NCBI RefSeq assembly: GCF_030380735.1
Contig: NZ_JAUDRZ010000004.1
Coordinates: 1 to 64,000, forward strand
Length of the DNA stretch: 64,000 nt
From: Rhizobium sp. S152
GTDB lineage: Bacteria; Pseudomonadota; Alphaproteobacteria; Rhizobiales; Rhizobiaceae
Direction of reading: 5' to 3'
In this document: positions 19,241 to 27,900 of the stretch, piece by piece
How the letters are laid out: every line of letters begins with the position of its first letter
Position numbering within the stretch: the stretch's first letter is position 1
Position numbers and translations under genes: made by a program
Notes under the pieces: generated by a model
Database searches by the model: none
Told to the model about the DNA's origin: nothing
Seen by the model: only the letters and a program-made list of their open reading frames with translations

Positions 19241-21052
19241 TTGACGGCAATACAGAGCACGGGTCTTATCATCGCCGCGACCATCGTTCTTTTCGCATGG
19301 AACAGATTGCCCGTCATCGCGGTCGCCTGCGCGGCCGCGCTTTCGCTCTGGGCCGCGGGCCTCGTTACCCTTGAAGAGGCCTTCGCCGGCTTTGGCGATC
19401 GCGCGGTGCTGTTCATTGCCAGCCTTTTCATCGTGAGCGCCGCGCTTGAAAGAACAGGCGTGACCGCGTGGTGCGGGCAGGTCCTCATCGCCCGGGCGGG
19501 CGAGAACAACCGCATCAGGCTGCTGCTTATCCTGATGCTCGCCGTCGGCTGCCTGACATCGCTGGTCAGCGGAAGCGGCGCCGTCGCGGCATTGATGCCC
19601 GTCGCGGTGCTGGCGGCGGTTCGTCTCGGCCAATCCCCCGGGCAGCTGTTGATGCCGCTGGCCTTCTCCGCCCATGCCGGGGCAAACCTTCTGCTGACCG
19701 GATCGCCGAAGAATTTCCTCGTCTCGGAGGCGTTGGAGGATTCCGGTCGCGAAGGCTTCGGCTTTACCGAGTTCGCCTATGTGGGTGTGCCGCTCCTCGC
19801 GGGAACCGTCCTCATCGTCCTTCTTTTCGGCAAGCATCTGCTGCCCCGTCGCAGCGACGTAAAGCTGCCAGCGGATTTCAGCCAGCATGCCCAAACCCTT
19901 GTCGAACACTATGGCCTGCGCGACGGTCTTTTTCGATTGCGGATACGGAGCCGCTCTCCGCTGATCGGGATGGCGGCGGACGACATCGATCTCGGATCTG
20001 GAACCGATCTGCAACTGATGGCGGTTCAGGCTTCCGCTTCGGGCCTGCCGGTGCGTGGAAGAGCGATCACGCAGGACGACTACCTCTTGGTGCGCGGCGC
20101 CGCGTCGGCGGTGGCCGAGGCGGCGGGCCGGCTTCATCTGGCCGTTCGTGACGATGCGTCGCTGGAGGGAGGAAATCCGGTGTTCAACCGCCGGTCGGGA
20201 CTGGCGGAGGTCATGATCCCTCCGCGCTCCGGCCTCATCGGGCGCCCGATGTTCCCGGGGATCGCCACGGAAAGCGGCGACCTGATCGTGCTGGCCGTGC
20301 ATCGCAGAGGCGAGGAGATCGACTATGCCAGGCCGGAGCTCGAGGCGGGGGATACGATCCTTCTCGAGGGCAGTTGGGAAGCCCTGGACCTGCGCCTCGA
20401 CGATCCGGATGTGCTGGTGGTCGATTCGCCCGATCTCGTTCGCCGGCAGGCGGTTCCCATGGGGCCGGGAGCAGGGGTGGCGGTGGCCACGCTCGCCGGT
20501 CTGGTGGTCATGCTGGCCTTCAACATCGTGCCGCCCGCCGTGGCCGGTGCCCTATCCGCATGCGTGCTGGTTGCCGCACGGGTTATCAGCGTCGAGCAGG
20601 CGGGCCGCGCGGTTCACTGGACGACGGTCATTCTGGTCGGGGCGATGATGCCGATCTCGACGGCGATGATGGCATCTGGCACGGCACAGTTCATAGCGGA
20701 CAAACTCGTGTCGGCGGTTGGCACGGCCGGGCCGACCGCGCTTGTGGCGGGGCTTTTCCTGCTCACCGCCTTCCTGGGCCAGGTGATGAGCAACACCGCG
20801 ACGACGATGCTGGTCATCCCGATCGCGATGGCCGCCGCCGCCGCCATGCATATCGAACCGCAGCCGGTGCTGATGAGCATCTGCGTCGCCGGCTCGGCCT
20901 CCTTCATGACACCGATCGCCACGACGACCAACATGATGGTCATGGGGCCGGGCGGTTACCAGTTCGGCGATTACTGGAAGCTCGGCACGCCGCTGATGGC
21001 GTGGTTCTTCATCGTGGCAGTCTTCCTGGTCCCATTGATCTGGCCATTCTGA
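19241..21052 (+). CDS. SLC13/DASS-family transporter with two TrkA-C domains (copy 2)
   Basis: A 603-residue paralogue of the divergently encoded transporter, with the same membrane-RCK-RCK-membrane plan: SGSGAVAALMPVAV in the first half, IPPRSGLIGRPMFPGIATES and LEGSWEALDLRLDDPDVLVV in the soluble part, and FMTPIATTTNMMVMGPGGYQ in the second half. GGGGAG at 19229-19234 touches an ATG at 19235 (no spacing) but is 6 nt from TTG at 19241. The TTG start aligns residue for residue with the TTG start of copy 1, so it is preferred. Substrate-site residues differ between copies (ATTTNMMVM against ASPANAMVM), which suggests different anions. Confidence 0.85.
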   Translation: MTAIQSTGLIIAATIVLFAWNRLPVIAVACAAALSLWAAGLVTLEEAFAGFGDRAVLFIASLFIVSAALERTGVTAWCGQVLIARAGENNRIRLLLILMLAVGCLTSLVSGSGAVAALMPVAVLAAVRLGQSPGQLLMPLAFSAHAGANLLLTGSPKNFLVSEALEDSGREGFGFTEFAYVGVPLLAGTVLIVLLFGKHLLPRRSDVKLPADFSQHAQTLVEHYGLRDGLFRLRIRSRSPLIGMAADDIDLGSGTDLQLMAVQASASGLPVRGRAITQDDYLLVRGAASAVAEAAGRLHLAVRDDASLEGGNPVFNRRSGLAEVMIPPRSGLIGRPMFPGIATESGDLIVLAVHRRGEEIDYARPELEAGDTILLEGSWEALDLRLDDPDVLVVDSPDLVRRQAVPMGPGAGVAVATLAGLVVMLAFNIVPPAVAGALSACVLVAARVISVEQAGRAVHWTTVILVGAMMPISTAMMASGTAQFIADKLVSAVGTAGPTALVAGLFLLTAFLGQVMSNTATTMLVIPIAMAAAAAMHIEPQPVLMSICVAGSASFMTPIATTTNMMVMGPGGYQFGDYWKLGTPLMAWFFIVAVFLVPLIWPF

Positions 21053-21253
21053 CCCGCGGTTCGGAGCCGGAAAACGCCGCGGCCGAAAGCCTCGGATGCT
21101 TCGGGCAGTGCGGTCGATAGAGACATTGCGCATGGTTTTGGGACAAGCCGCCGCTTGTCCGGCCGGCGAACTTCGCGGTTATATCCGGAAGGGGCCGATG
21201 CCGTCGATGGAACACCCATTCAAAATGACGGTACACAGGAGGTGCGTTGACGG

Positions 21254-22303
21254 ATGAGTAGTCACAGGACGGTCGTCCCGCTCGTCATCATCGCGGCGAT
21301 CGCCTCGGTATGCGCCTTGCAGCTCGCTGCCGGCGTGTTCGCGCCGGTGGCCGGCGCGCTTTTCATCATCGCGCTCGTCTGGCCGCTGCAGAGAAATCTC
21401 CAGCGCGTCCTGCCAAAGCTGCTGGCGCTTGCCCTGGTGGTCACGGTCATCGTCTTCGTCTTCCTTGCTCTCGCATCGATCGGCGCATGGGCCTTCGGAC
21501 GCATCGGGCGGTCCGTCGTCGCCGATGCCGCCCGCTTTCAACTGCTGTACGGAACCCTCGTCGCGTGGCTTGAGGGGCATGGCATCATGGTCGCCGGGGT
21601 GTGGGCCGAGCATTTCAACGTCGGCTGGCTCATAAGAATGCTGCAAGGCGTGACATCCCGCCTCAATACGACGATCTCGTTCTGGATTGTCGTCGTCGTC
21701 TATGTGCTTCTGGGGCTGCTCGATACCGATACGGTCGCGCGGAATATCCGTCGGGCGGTCAGGGAGGAAGCCGCATCGGCCGTTATCGGCGGCGCGTCGC
21801 TGACGGCGGCCAAGTTGCGGCGATACATGTTCGTCCGCACCGTGATGAGCCTCATCACCGGCGGCCTGGTCTGGGGGCTTTCCGCGGCTTTCGGACTGCG
21901 CTTCGCCGCCGAATGGGGGGTAATTGCCTTTGCACTCAACTACATTCCCTTCATGGGGCCGTTCGTCGCGACACTGCTGCCGAGCGTCTATGCACTGGCG
22001 CAATTCGGATCGCCGGAAGCCGCCATACTCGTCTTTGCCGGCCTCAACGTCATACAGTTCGTGATCGGAAGCTATATCGAACCACGCGCCGCGGGATATG
22101 CGCTTGCGATGTCGCCCTTCCTGGTGCTGTTTTCAGTCTTCTTCTGGTCGTTCATATGGGGCGTGTTCGGCGCCTTCATCGGCGTGCCGATCACGATTGC
22201 CATACTGACCTTCTGCGCTCAGTTTCCCGGCACGACCTGGATAGCGGATATCCTCGGGGCACCCTCGGGCCACGAAACCGGACCTCAATCCGCCGCGCGA
22301 TGA
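21254..22303 (+). CDS. AI-2E/PerM-family membrane permease (copy 1)
   Basis: A 349-residue protein with about seven or eight membrane segments and the family hallmark near the C-terminus: FALNYIPFMGPFVATLLP (about 228-245), followed by FVIGSYIEPRAAGYALAMSP and VFGAFIGVPITIAIL. Members include YdiK, PerM and Na+/H+ antiporters, as well as E. coli TqsA (AI-2 export), so the family name does not fix the substrate. AGGAGG lies about 10 nt before the ATG. A second family member is encoded at 27901-29001. The gene stands alone, 200 bp after the SLC13-type transporter. Confidence 0.88.
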   Translation: MSSHRTVVPLVIIAAIASVCALQLAAGVFAPVAGALFIIALVWPLQRNLQRVLPKLLALALVVTVIVFVFLALASIGAWAFGRIGRSVVADAARFQLLYGTLVAWLEGHGIMVAGVWAEHFNVGWLIRMLQGVTSRLNTTISFWIVVVVYVLLGLLDTDTVARNIRRAVREEAASAVIGGASLTAAKLRRYMFVRTVMSLITGGLVWGLSAAFGLRFAAEWGVIAFALNYIPFMGPFVATLLPSVYALAQFGSPEAAILVFAGLNVIQFVIGSYIEPRAAGYALAMSPFLVLFSVFFWSFIWGVFGAFIGVPITIAILTFCAQFPGTTWIADILGAPSGHETGPQSAAR

Positions 22304-22474
22304 AGGGCAGGTCTCGCGCGGCGCAGGAGCGCGCCGATGAAGACCGACAGGGACTGCGCAAGAAAGAGACGGAATGCCAAGCTACGGGATTCCCCGCTAA
22401 TTCCTTCGATATGTTCCGGGCTATGATTTGCGCCTGGCGGGCCTGCCCGGGTCCTTTCAATGGGAGGAGTAATC

Positions 22475-22972
22475 ATGTCTGATCTGATCGCAATTGTTTA
22501 CCCGACCGAAGCCAAGGCCGAGGACGTGCGTCAGCGCTTGTTCTCGTTGCAGAAGGAATATCTGATCAAAATGGGCGATGCCGTCATCGCCACGAAGACC
22601 GAGGCCGGCAAGATCAAGTTGAACCAGATGGTCAACACGACGGCCGCGGGCGCGGCATCCGGCAGCTTCTGGGGACTTCTCATCGGCGTGCTGTTTCTCA
22701 ATCCGCTTCTTGGCGTCGCCGTCGGCGCCGCATCCGGGGCGATCGGCGGCGCCTTGACCGATGTCGGCATCAACGATGCCTTCATGAAGGAGCTGGCAAA
22801 CAATCTCCAGCCCGGCAACGCGGCCTTGTTCGTGCTGATCCAGGAGATGACCGCCGACAAGGTGCTGAAAGAGATTTCGCCTTTTGGCGGCATCGTGCTC
22901 AAGACCTCCCTCGACGAAACCAAGGAGCAGGTGCTGCGTGACGCCTTGCAGAAGGCAGCCGCAGCCGGTTGA
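22475..22972 (+). CDS. DUF1269-family membrane protein
   Basis: A 165-residue protein starting SDLIAIVYPTEAKAEDVRQR, with the Gly/Ala-rich double membrane hairpin GAASGSFWGLLIGVLFLNPL and VAVGAASGAIGGALTDVGI, and a C-terminal soluble part ending in VLRDALQKA. This is the DUF1269 pattern, a glycine-zipper-like family common in proteobacteria and often linked to envelope or acid stress. GGGAGGAG lies about 5 nt before the ATG. It is 171 bp after the AI-2E permease on the same strand and converges with the DHFR-like gene. Biochemical function is unknown. Confidence 0.85.
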   Translation: MSDLIAIVYPTEAKAEDVRQRLFSLQKEYLIKMGDAVIATKTEAGKIKLNQMVNTTAAGAASGSFWGLLIGVLFLNPLLGVAVGAASGAIGGALTDVGINDAFMKELANNLQPGNAALFVLIQEMTADKVLKEISPFGGIVLKTSLDETKEQVLRDALQKAAAAG

Positions 22973-23030
22973 GCCGATCCTCGGGAATGCCTTGCAGCCC
23001 GGTGATGATGATCGGCGAGCCCTCGCTGCG

Positions 23031-23684
23031 TCAGGATGCCGGCGATTTTCTCAGGGTGAGGTGCATCGCCTTCTCGGTCGTGACGGCATCGACGACGGAA
23101 AAGCCGAGGGCGGGAAGGTCGATGTCCTTGAACATCGCCTCGCCCTTGCCGAGGACGACGGGAGAGATGGCGAAATGCATCTCGTCGATGAGCCCGGCCA
23201 GAAGATACTGGCGCACGGTGCTGACGCCGCCGCCGATCTTGACGTCGGCGTCGCCGGCGGCTTCCTTCGCCCGCCGTAATGCTTCCTCGATGCCTTCGGT
23301 GACGAAATGGAAGGTCGTGCCGCCCTCCATGACGATCGGGTCGCGTGCGTGGTGGGTGAGGACGAAGGTTGGTCTGTGATAGGGCGGGTTGTCGCCCCAC
23401 CAGCCTTTCCAATCCTCGTTGGGCCACGCACCCCTGACCGGCCCGAACATGTTGCGGCCGAGGATGAAGGCGCCGAAGCCGGTGTTACCGGCGGACGCGA
23501 AGCGTTCATCGACATCCGTCGAGCCATCGTTCTTGCCGATCATGGTGCGAAAGGTTCGGGTCGGGAAAAACCACTCATGCAATTCGGTCCCGCGCTTGCC
23601 CAACGGATTCTGCAGGGATTGGTCGGGACCGGCGCCGAAACCATCGGCGGAAAGGGAAAAGGCTGCCACTCGAACTCTACTCAT
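23031..23684 (-). CDS. Dihydrofolate reductase-like (RibD C-terminal domain) protein
   Basis: A 217-residue protein of the DHFR/RibD-C superfamily. It shows the opening VRVAAFSLSADGF, the segment GAFILGRNMFGPVRGAWPNEDW, HRPTFVLTHHARDP, and the nucleotide-binding stretch DVKIGGGVSTVRQYLLAGLIDEMHFAISPVVLGKG. Such proteins are NADPH-dependent reductases related to riboflavin biosynthesis, usually of unknown substrate and not the folate enzyme. GGAGGA lies 4-5 nt before the ATG at 23684; a longer in-frame start at 23768 lacks a ribosome-binding site. The 236-bp upstream region, shared with a divergent gene, carries TTACG repeats (23781-23795) and a rhizobial palindromic repeat. Confidence 0.87.
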   Translation of the reverse strand: MSRVRVAAFSLSADGFGAGPDQSLQNPLGKRGTELHEWFFPTRTFRTMIGKNDGSTDVDERFASAGNTGFGAFILGRNMFGPVRGAWPNEDWKGWWGDNPPYHRPTFVLTHHARDPIVMEGGTTFHFVTEGIEEALRRAKEAAGDADVKIGGGVSTVRQYLLAGLIDEMHFAISPVVLGKGEAMFKDIDLPALGFSVVDAVTTEKAMHLTLRKSPAS

Positions 23685-23840
23685 GATGTCCTCCGCATCG
23701 CGCATTCGCGTCGAGCCTAGACTAGAGCAAAATGCCGAAGCAACCAATTCCACGCGGCAACAGCGCATTCGACGTGCTCCTTACGTAGTGTTACGGAAGT
23801 TGTCTTCCCGCGCGCGCGGTATAACGCGAGGGCTCCTGCC

Positions 23841-23890
23841 AGAGCATTCCAGGAAAAGTGCGACGCGGTTTTCCGTCCGGAATTGCTCTA
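23841..23890. repeat. Rhizobial-type intergenic palindromic repeat, copy 1
   Basis: A ~50-bp imperfect palindrome, ends AGAGCATTCC and GGAATTGCTCT. Its reverse complement shares the blocks CAATTCCGGACG, AAAACCGC and CACTTTTCCTGGAAT with the copy at 52911-52957, with about four or five mismatches. Related sequences are very common between genes of Rhizobiaceae (recalled knowledge, not searched). It lies between the divergent DHFR-like and TolB-domain genes. Confidence 0.75.
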
Positions 23891-23920
23891 GGACGACCGG
23901 TCGTGTGTCGGGAGGGATCG

Positions 23921-24874
23921 ATGGTATCGAATGACGGCGAGAGCCGCGGTCCTCTGCCGGATCGCGACACTGTCCGCGAACAGCTTGACCGTATCCTTCG
24001 GAGCGGCGAATTCCACGCGCCCGATCGCGGGCGGCAGTTCCTGCGCTATGTCGTGGAAGAGGCCCTTCAAGGGCGCGCCGATGCGCTCAACGCCCATGCC
24101 ATCGCGCGCGCCGTGTTCGCGCGCGGTGCTGCCTTCGACGCGCAGAGCGATCCGGTCGTGCGGATCGAGGCGGGGCGGATCCGTCGCGCACTGGAGCGCT
24201 ACTATCTGGTCTGCGGCGGCAATGATCCCGTTATCATCACCATACCGAAGGGACATTATGCGCCGAGCTTCGAACGGCGCGCGCCGGCGGGCGTCGCCGC
24301 GCCGGGTGCGGTTGCCGCAGGCGGGCGGCAATCCGCCCAAGGCGGTGATCGTCCGTTGCGCTATCGCGATCTGCTCGTGCCGGTGGGGGTACCGGCCGTG
24401 TTCGGGGCAATTGCGATCCTCGCTCTCATCCGGCCGCTCGAGTATTATCTCGGCGCCTCGCCGACATCGACCCAGACACCGTCGGCAACGGTCGAACGCA
24501 CGACCGAGACAAGGATCGCCGTCGAGCCGCTCAGCGTCCTCGGGGCGCGGCCGGGTGGCGCGGAGATGGCGCGGGGTCTGAACGACCAGCTGATATCGCG
24601 ACTGGCCAAGCTTGACGGGATCGTGGTGCTTGCGCCGGTGGCAAGCGTTTCGGCTCGACCTGTGGGAGTCGTCTTCAACCTGCAGGGCAATATCGCCTTC
24701 GAGGAAGAGAGCGTGCATGTCCAGGTCCGCCTGGTCAAAAGTGCCGATGGAACGGTCGTGTGGGCGAAGCGGTTCGATCAGGACGCTGCCGGCGGCAAGA
24801 TGCTCGATGCGCAGGACAGGCTCTGCACGGCAATCAGCCGCGAGATTTCCGATGTCCTGAAGAAGGGCGGCTGA
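23921..24874 (+). CDS. Membrane protein with cyclase-associated N-domain and TolB-like domain
   Basis: A 317-residue protein. Residues 14-118 form a domain with FHAPDRGRQFLRYVVEEAL, FDAQSDPVVRIEAGRIRRAL, and ITIPKGHYAPSF, seen in rhizobial proteins annotated as adenylate cyclases or TPR proteins. One transmembrane helix follows (about 152-173), then a periplasmic or cytosolic TolB/FlgO-like domain (about 198-312; RIAVEPLSVLG, LNDQLISRLAKLDGIVVLAP, VQVRLVKSADGTVVWAKRFD). No cyclase domain or TPR is present. GGGAGGG precedes the ATG. It converges, 21 bp apart, with a larger relative on the other strand. The N-domain is rich in arginine and could bind nucleic acid, but I have no direct evidence. 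Confidence 0.7.
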   Translation: MVSNDGESRGPLPDRDTVREQLDRILRSGEFHAPDRGRQFLRYVVEEALQGRADALNAHAIARAVFARGAAFDAQSDPVVRIEAGRIRRALERYYLVCGGNDPVIITIPKGHYAPSFERRAPAGVAAPGAVAAGGRQSAQGGDRPLRYRDLLVPVGVPAVFGAIAILALIRPLEYYLGASPTSTQTPSATVERTTETRIAVEPLSVLGARPGGAEMARGLNDQLISRLAKLDGIVVLAPVASVSARPVGVVFNLQGNIAFEEESVHVQVRLVKSADGTVVWAKRFDQDAAGGKMLDAQDRLCTAISREISDVLKKGG

Positions 24875-24895
24875 AAAGAACCGCCGGACCCGGCA

Positions 24896-26659
24896 TCAGC
24901 CGGCGCTGGGCCGCGCCGGCGGATCGGTCGCAACGCCAAGCACCCGCAATCCGCTCAGGAACAGGTCCTGATCCTGCTTGCGCTGGAGGCGGAGGGCGAC
25001 CTGGCTCGGGATGTCCTTCATCAAGGCAGGAGCGTGGGCGTTCAGCCAGTCCCGCTGCTGCAGCGCCTCGGCCGTCTTGCCCTCGGCGCCCAGGATCGAC
25101 ATCAGCACGAGGCGGTGCATCGGATTATATTCCAGGTCGGACATGCGCGACCAGAGTTCGGCGGCCTGCAGATTGCCGCGCATCTGGGCGCACAGCGCCA
25201 TTCCGACCTCGTAATAGCCCTTTGGACCGGCATTCTTGTTTACCGCCGCCGAGATCAGTTCGCAGCCCGATTGCCAGTCGCCCGACATGGCCAGACGCAG
25301 GCCGTATTCTCCCGCGACTTCTGTGTCGTTGGCATTGCGGGCATAGGCCGCGGCGCCCGCCTTCAACGCCGTGTCGAGGTCGTTGGCGAAGAAGCTGACC
25401 AGCATCACCGCCTGCAGGGCACGTATATTGTTGGGGTCGATCGCCGTTGCGCGCGAGGCGGCATCGGCTGCGAGGCGCTGTGCGTCGGCGGAGGGCGGGG
25501 CGCCGAGCTTGTAGCGGAACCGCATCTCGTCGAGATAGACCAGCGAGAGCAGGGCCCAGGAGGTCGCGCTGCGCGGGAAGCGCTCCGTCGCCTGCCGAAG
25601 GCAATCACGAGCGGCCTTGTGTGTCACGAGATCCATCGTCCGCCGGTAGCTGTAATAGGCGAGCATGCAGTCATAGGCTCCGCCCTCCTCGTTCGACAAC
25701 GGGCGGGCGATCTCGTCGGTGTCGCTGACGAAGATCGCTCCATAGGGCTGGGCGACGGCAATGGCGATATCCTGACCAATATCCGCCTGAGTCTGCAGAA
25801 TGCTCTTGGCGCCGAGATCCGCGTCGTAATTGTTCGCCCATATCACCGTGGCGTCCGAGCGCCGGACGAGCCTGGAAATCGCCCGCAACCTGTCGCCGTC
25901 GCGCTGGATATTGCCCTGGAGCGTATAGCCCGATGCACTCCGGTAATTTGCCTTGGAGGCGTCGGCCACCACGACGATGTCGTCGAATTTCGCAAGCTGG
26001 CCGATCACCTCGTCGCGCAGTCCCTGGGCGATGTCGGATGCGTCATTATCGGAACCGTCGAACTGGAAGGTGTCGACGACGACGATCGGATCCGGCGGCG
26101 CGGCGACGGCCTGATTGCCCGGGTTCGCCAGCCGGCCGAAAAGGCCCGTTGCCAAGGCGCCCCAGACAGCGAGCGCGATGATCAGGACCGCCGCGCCTGC
26201 CATGGCGAGGCCCGAAACCGGTAGCCGGCTCGGCAGCTGGCGGCCCGGCGACGGGTCGACGGGAGCGGGCCGTGCGCCGGGCAGGGGCTGTGCCGGCGCG
26301 TATTCGAAATGCGGGACGTAGCCGCCCTTGGGTATGGTGATGATGACGGCGTCGGCGTGGCCGGCCACGAGATAGTAGCGCTCAAGCCCCCTTCGGATGC
26401 GGCCCGCCTCGATCCTCACAACGGGATCGTTCTGCGCGTCAAACGAGGTTTCCCTGCCGAAAATCTCGTTGGCGATGGTGAACGCCTTCAGGAACTGGGA
26501 GCGACCGCAAAGGGTCTCCGTCACCACGAAGCGGAAGAACTGCCTTCCGCGCTCGGGCGCGTGAAACTCATCACTGGCGAGTATCTTCTCCATCTGTTGG
26601 AGAATGTCCTCGCTTTTCGGCTCCTGCCTCCCCGACTGCTCAGCCCTTGCGATACTCAT
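24896..26659 (-). CDS. Membrane protein with cyclase-associated N-domain, TolB-like domain and TPR region
   Basis: A 587-residue relative of the convergent neighbour. The N-domain (18-120) has FHAPERGRQFFRFVVTETL, FDAQNDPVVRIEAGRIRRGL and ITIPKGGYVPHF; a transmembrane helix lies at about 149-171; a TolB-like domain covers about 193-300; and an extended helical repeat region of TPR type covers about 340-565 (SWALLSLVYLDEM, AAYARNANDTEVAGEYGLRL, AELWSRMSDLEYNP). It has the architecture of rhizobial adenylate cyclases minus the catalytic domain. ATG at 26659 has GAGGG 4 nt upstream. Probably a sensor or scaffold of an unknown signalling route. Confidence 0.72.
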   Translation of the reverse strand: MSIARAEQSGRQEPKSEDILQQMEKILASDEFHAPERGRQFFRFVVTETLCGRSQFLKAFTIANEIFGRETSFDAQNDPVVRIEAGRIRRGLERYYLVAGHADAVIITIPKGGYVPHFEYAPAQPLPGARPAPVDPSPGRQLPSRLPVSGLAMAGAAVLIIALAVWGALATGLFGRLANPGNQAVAAPPDPIVVVDTFQFDGSDNDASDIAQGLRDEVIGQLAKFDDIVVVADASKANYRSASGYTLQGNIQRDGDRLRAISRLVRRSDATVIWANNYDADLGAKSILQTQADIGQDIAIAVAQPYGAIFVSDTDEIARPLSNEEGGAYDCMLAYYSYRRTMDLVTHKAARDCLRQATERFPRSATSWALLSLVYLDEMRFRYKLGAPPSADAQRLAADAASRATAIDPNNIRALQAVMLVSFFANDLDTALKAGAAAYARNANDTEVAGEYGLRLAMSGDWQSGCELISAAVNKNAGPKGYYEVGMALCAQMRGNLQAAELWSRMSDLEYNPMHRLVLMSILGAEGKTAEALQQRDWLNAHAPALMKDIPSQVALRLQRKQDQDLFLSGLRVLGVATDPPARPSAG

Positions 26660-26756
26660 GATGCCCTCGGCACGATCACGCAAATATTATTTAGTCAGTC
26701 CTAATGGATACTACCGCACAACGAATGATGGTTTCAATGAGTTTGTTAAGTGCAGC

Positions 26757-27422
26757 TTACGGTAGCCAGGCCCTTGCGGACGAAGAGAGGGAGCCGCCCG
26801 GGAGCGCGGAGCCGGCGTTGCCCGTCGCCATCACCATCCGCATCAGTTCGGCGAGATTGCGAGCCTCCATCTTGGCCATCACGTTGGCGCGGTGAACCTC
26901 GACGGTGCGCGAACTGATGCCGAGGTTGAAGGCGATCATCTTGTTCTGAAGCCCCTCGATAACCGCCGTCAGGACCTGATGCTCGCGATGGGTCAGCTGC
27001 CGCATCCGGTTGGTCACCCGTTCCGTCGTCACGGGCGCGGGTCCGGTGGACAGGGTCTGGGCAGCGGCGCGGTTGACGGCGGCGATCAGGATCTTGTCCT
27101 CGCATGGGCGCTTGATGAAATCCGCCGCGCCCGCCTTCATGGCGCGGACGGCCATTTCCACATCGCCATCGCCGCTTAAGAGGATGGCCGGGATATCGGC
27201 GTTCAGCGCGCGCAGCTGCTCCAGTAATTCCAGGTCGTCCATGCGAGCCATCCTCACATCCACGATCAGGCATGCCCTGCCCGATAGCGGCAGCTGGTCA
27301 AGAAACGCCGAAATCGCCTTGTGCGCGCGGACCGCGAAGCCGGCGGATACGAGCAGCAGCGTCAGCGAACGCCGGGGCATTTCCTCGTCATCGATGATGT
27401 GCACGGTAAGGTCATTCGTCAT
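26757..27422 (-). CDS. FixJ-type response regulator (REC-LuxR HTH)
   Basis: A 221-residue two-component regulator. The receiver domain has acidic residues D11/D12, phospho-acceptor D55 in CLIVDVRM, ILLSGDGD and the switch Lys in DFIKRP. The C-terminal LuxR-type helix-turn-helix (about 150-197) has QLTHREHQVLTAVIEGLQNKMIAFNLG (split here only for length) and SSRTVEVHRANVMAKM. AAGGAGA lies 8-9 nt before the ATG at 27422. No histidine kinase gene is adjacent, so it is an orphan in this window. A 24-bp motif lies 95-118 bp upstream, almost identical to one upstream of the DUF3302 operon, so autoregulation and control of that operon are attractive guesses. Confidence 0.88.
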   Translation of the reverse strand: MTNDLTVHIIDDEEMPRRSLTLLLVSAGFAVRAHKAISAFLDQLPLSGRACLIVDVRMARMDDLELLEQLRALNADIPAILLSGDGDVEMAVRAMKAGAADFIKRPCEDKILIAAVNRAAAQTLSTGPAPVTTERVTNRMRQLTHREHQVLTAVIEGLQNKMIAFNLGISSRTVEVHRANVMAKMEARNLAELMRMVMATGNAGSALPGGSLSSSARAWLP

Positions 27423-27516
27423 GGCGCGCTCTCCTTCCGGCGGCATGAACAGCAAGTTTCGCTGCCTCGCCCTCTCGTTGCGCCGCAACGTTAGCATGGC
27501 GCGACGCGCCGGGGCT

Positions 27517-27540
27517 GTAGTATCGCGTAACATCTGTAGG
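27517..27540. promoter_or_regulatory. Putative regulator binding site, copy B
   Basis: A 24-bp sequence with core ATCGCGTAACATCT, flanked by GTAG on the left and GG on the right. It matches 20 of 24 positions of the site at 33297-33320, in the same orientation and at nearly the same distance (95 against 98 bp) from the start codon of a minus-strand gene. Here that gene is the FixJ-type regulator; the divergent small gene at 27637 starts 97 bp away on the other side. Confidence 0.5.
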
Positions 27541-27636
27541 CGCGCCGCCGCCCGGGAATTTTTAACGATCGCCGCCCGGAACAATCCAGCAGCTGCGGGA
27601 CTTCGTATGAGGCTCATAAGAATGCGGAGATGTGAG

Positions 27637-27882
27637 ATGACGCGAGAACACGGACGGCGGAGGCTGATGCTCAGGCTTCCCGGTATCCGGCAGGTTCTGG
27701 CTGAGGAGCCGACCGAAGCGCTTGCCGAGATGTTCGAATCCTACGCGCTGGCGGCCGATGCGCTTGACCGTTTCAGACAGCAGGTGCCGAAGCAGGATGC
27801 GCTGATTAGGGAGTATTCCGAGCTCTGTCGTGACATAGAGCAGGAGGTGATGCTCTATTGCGCCGGGCAGGTCGTGCGGTAA
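27637..27882 (+). CDS. Small helical protein of unknown function (81 residues)
   Basis: I do not recognise a named family. The product is predicted to be almost wholly alpha-helical, with an Arg-rich N-terminus followed by EALAEMFESYALAADALDRF and a C-terminal EYSELCRDIEQEVMLYC. The second part resembles EYGSLVEELVIEIGEAL in the small protein encoded at 33493, so both may belong to one family. GGAG lies 7 nt before the ATG. It is divergent from the FixJ-type regulator, with the putative regulatory site midway between, and converges with the AI-2E gene after 18 bp. Confidence 0.65.
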   Translation: MTREHGRRRLMLRLPGIRQVLAEEPTEALAEMFESYALAADALDRFRQQVPKQDALIREYSELCRDIEQEVMLYCAGQVVR

Positions 27883-27900
27883 CGTGGCACCTTCCATGGA

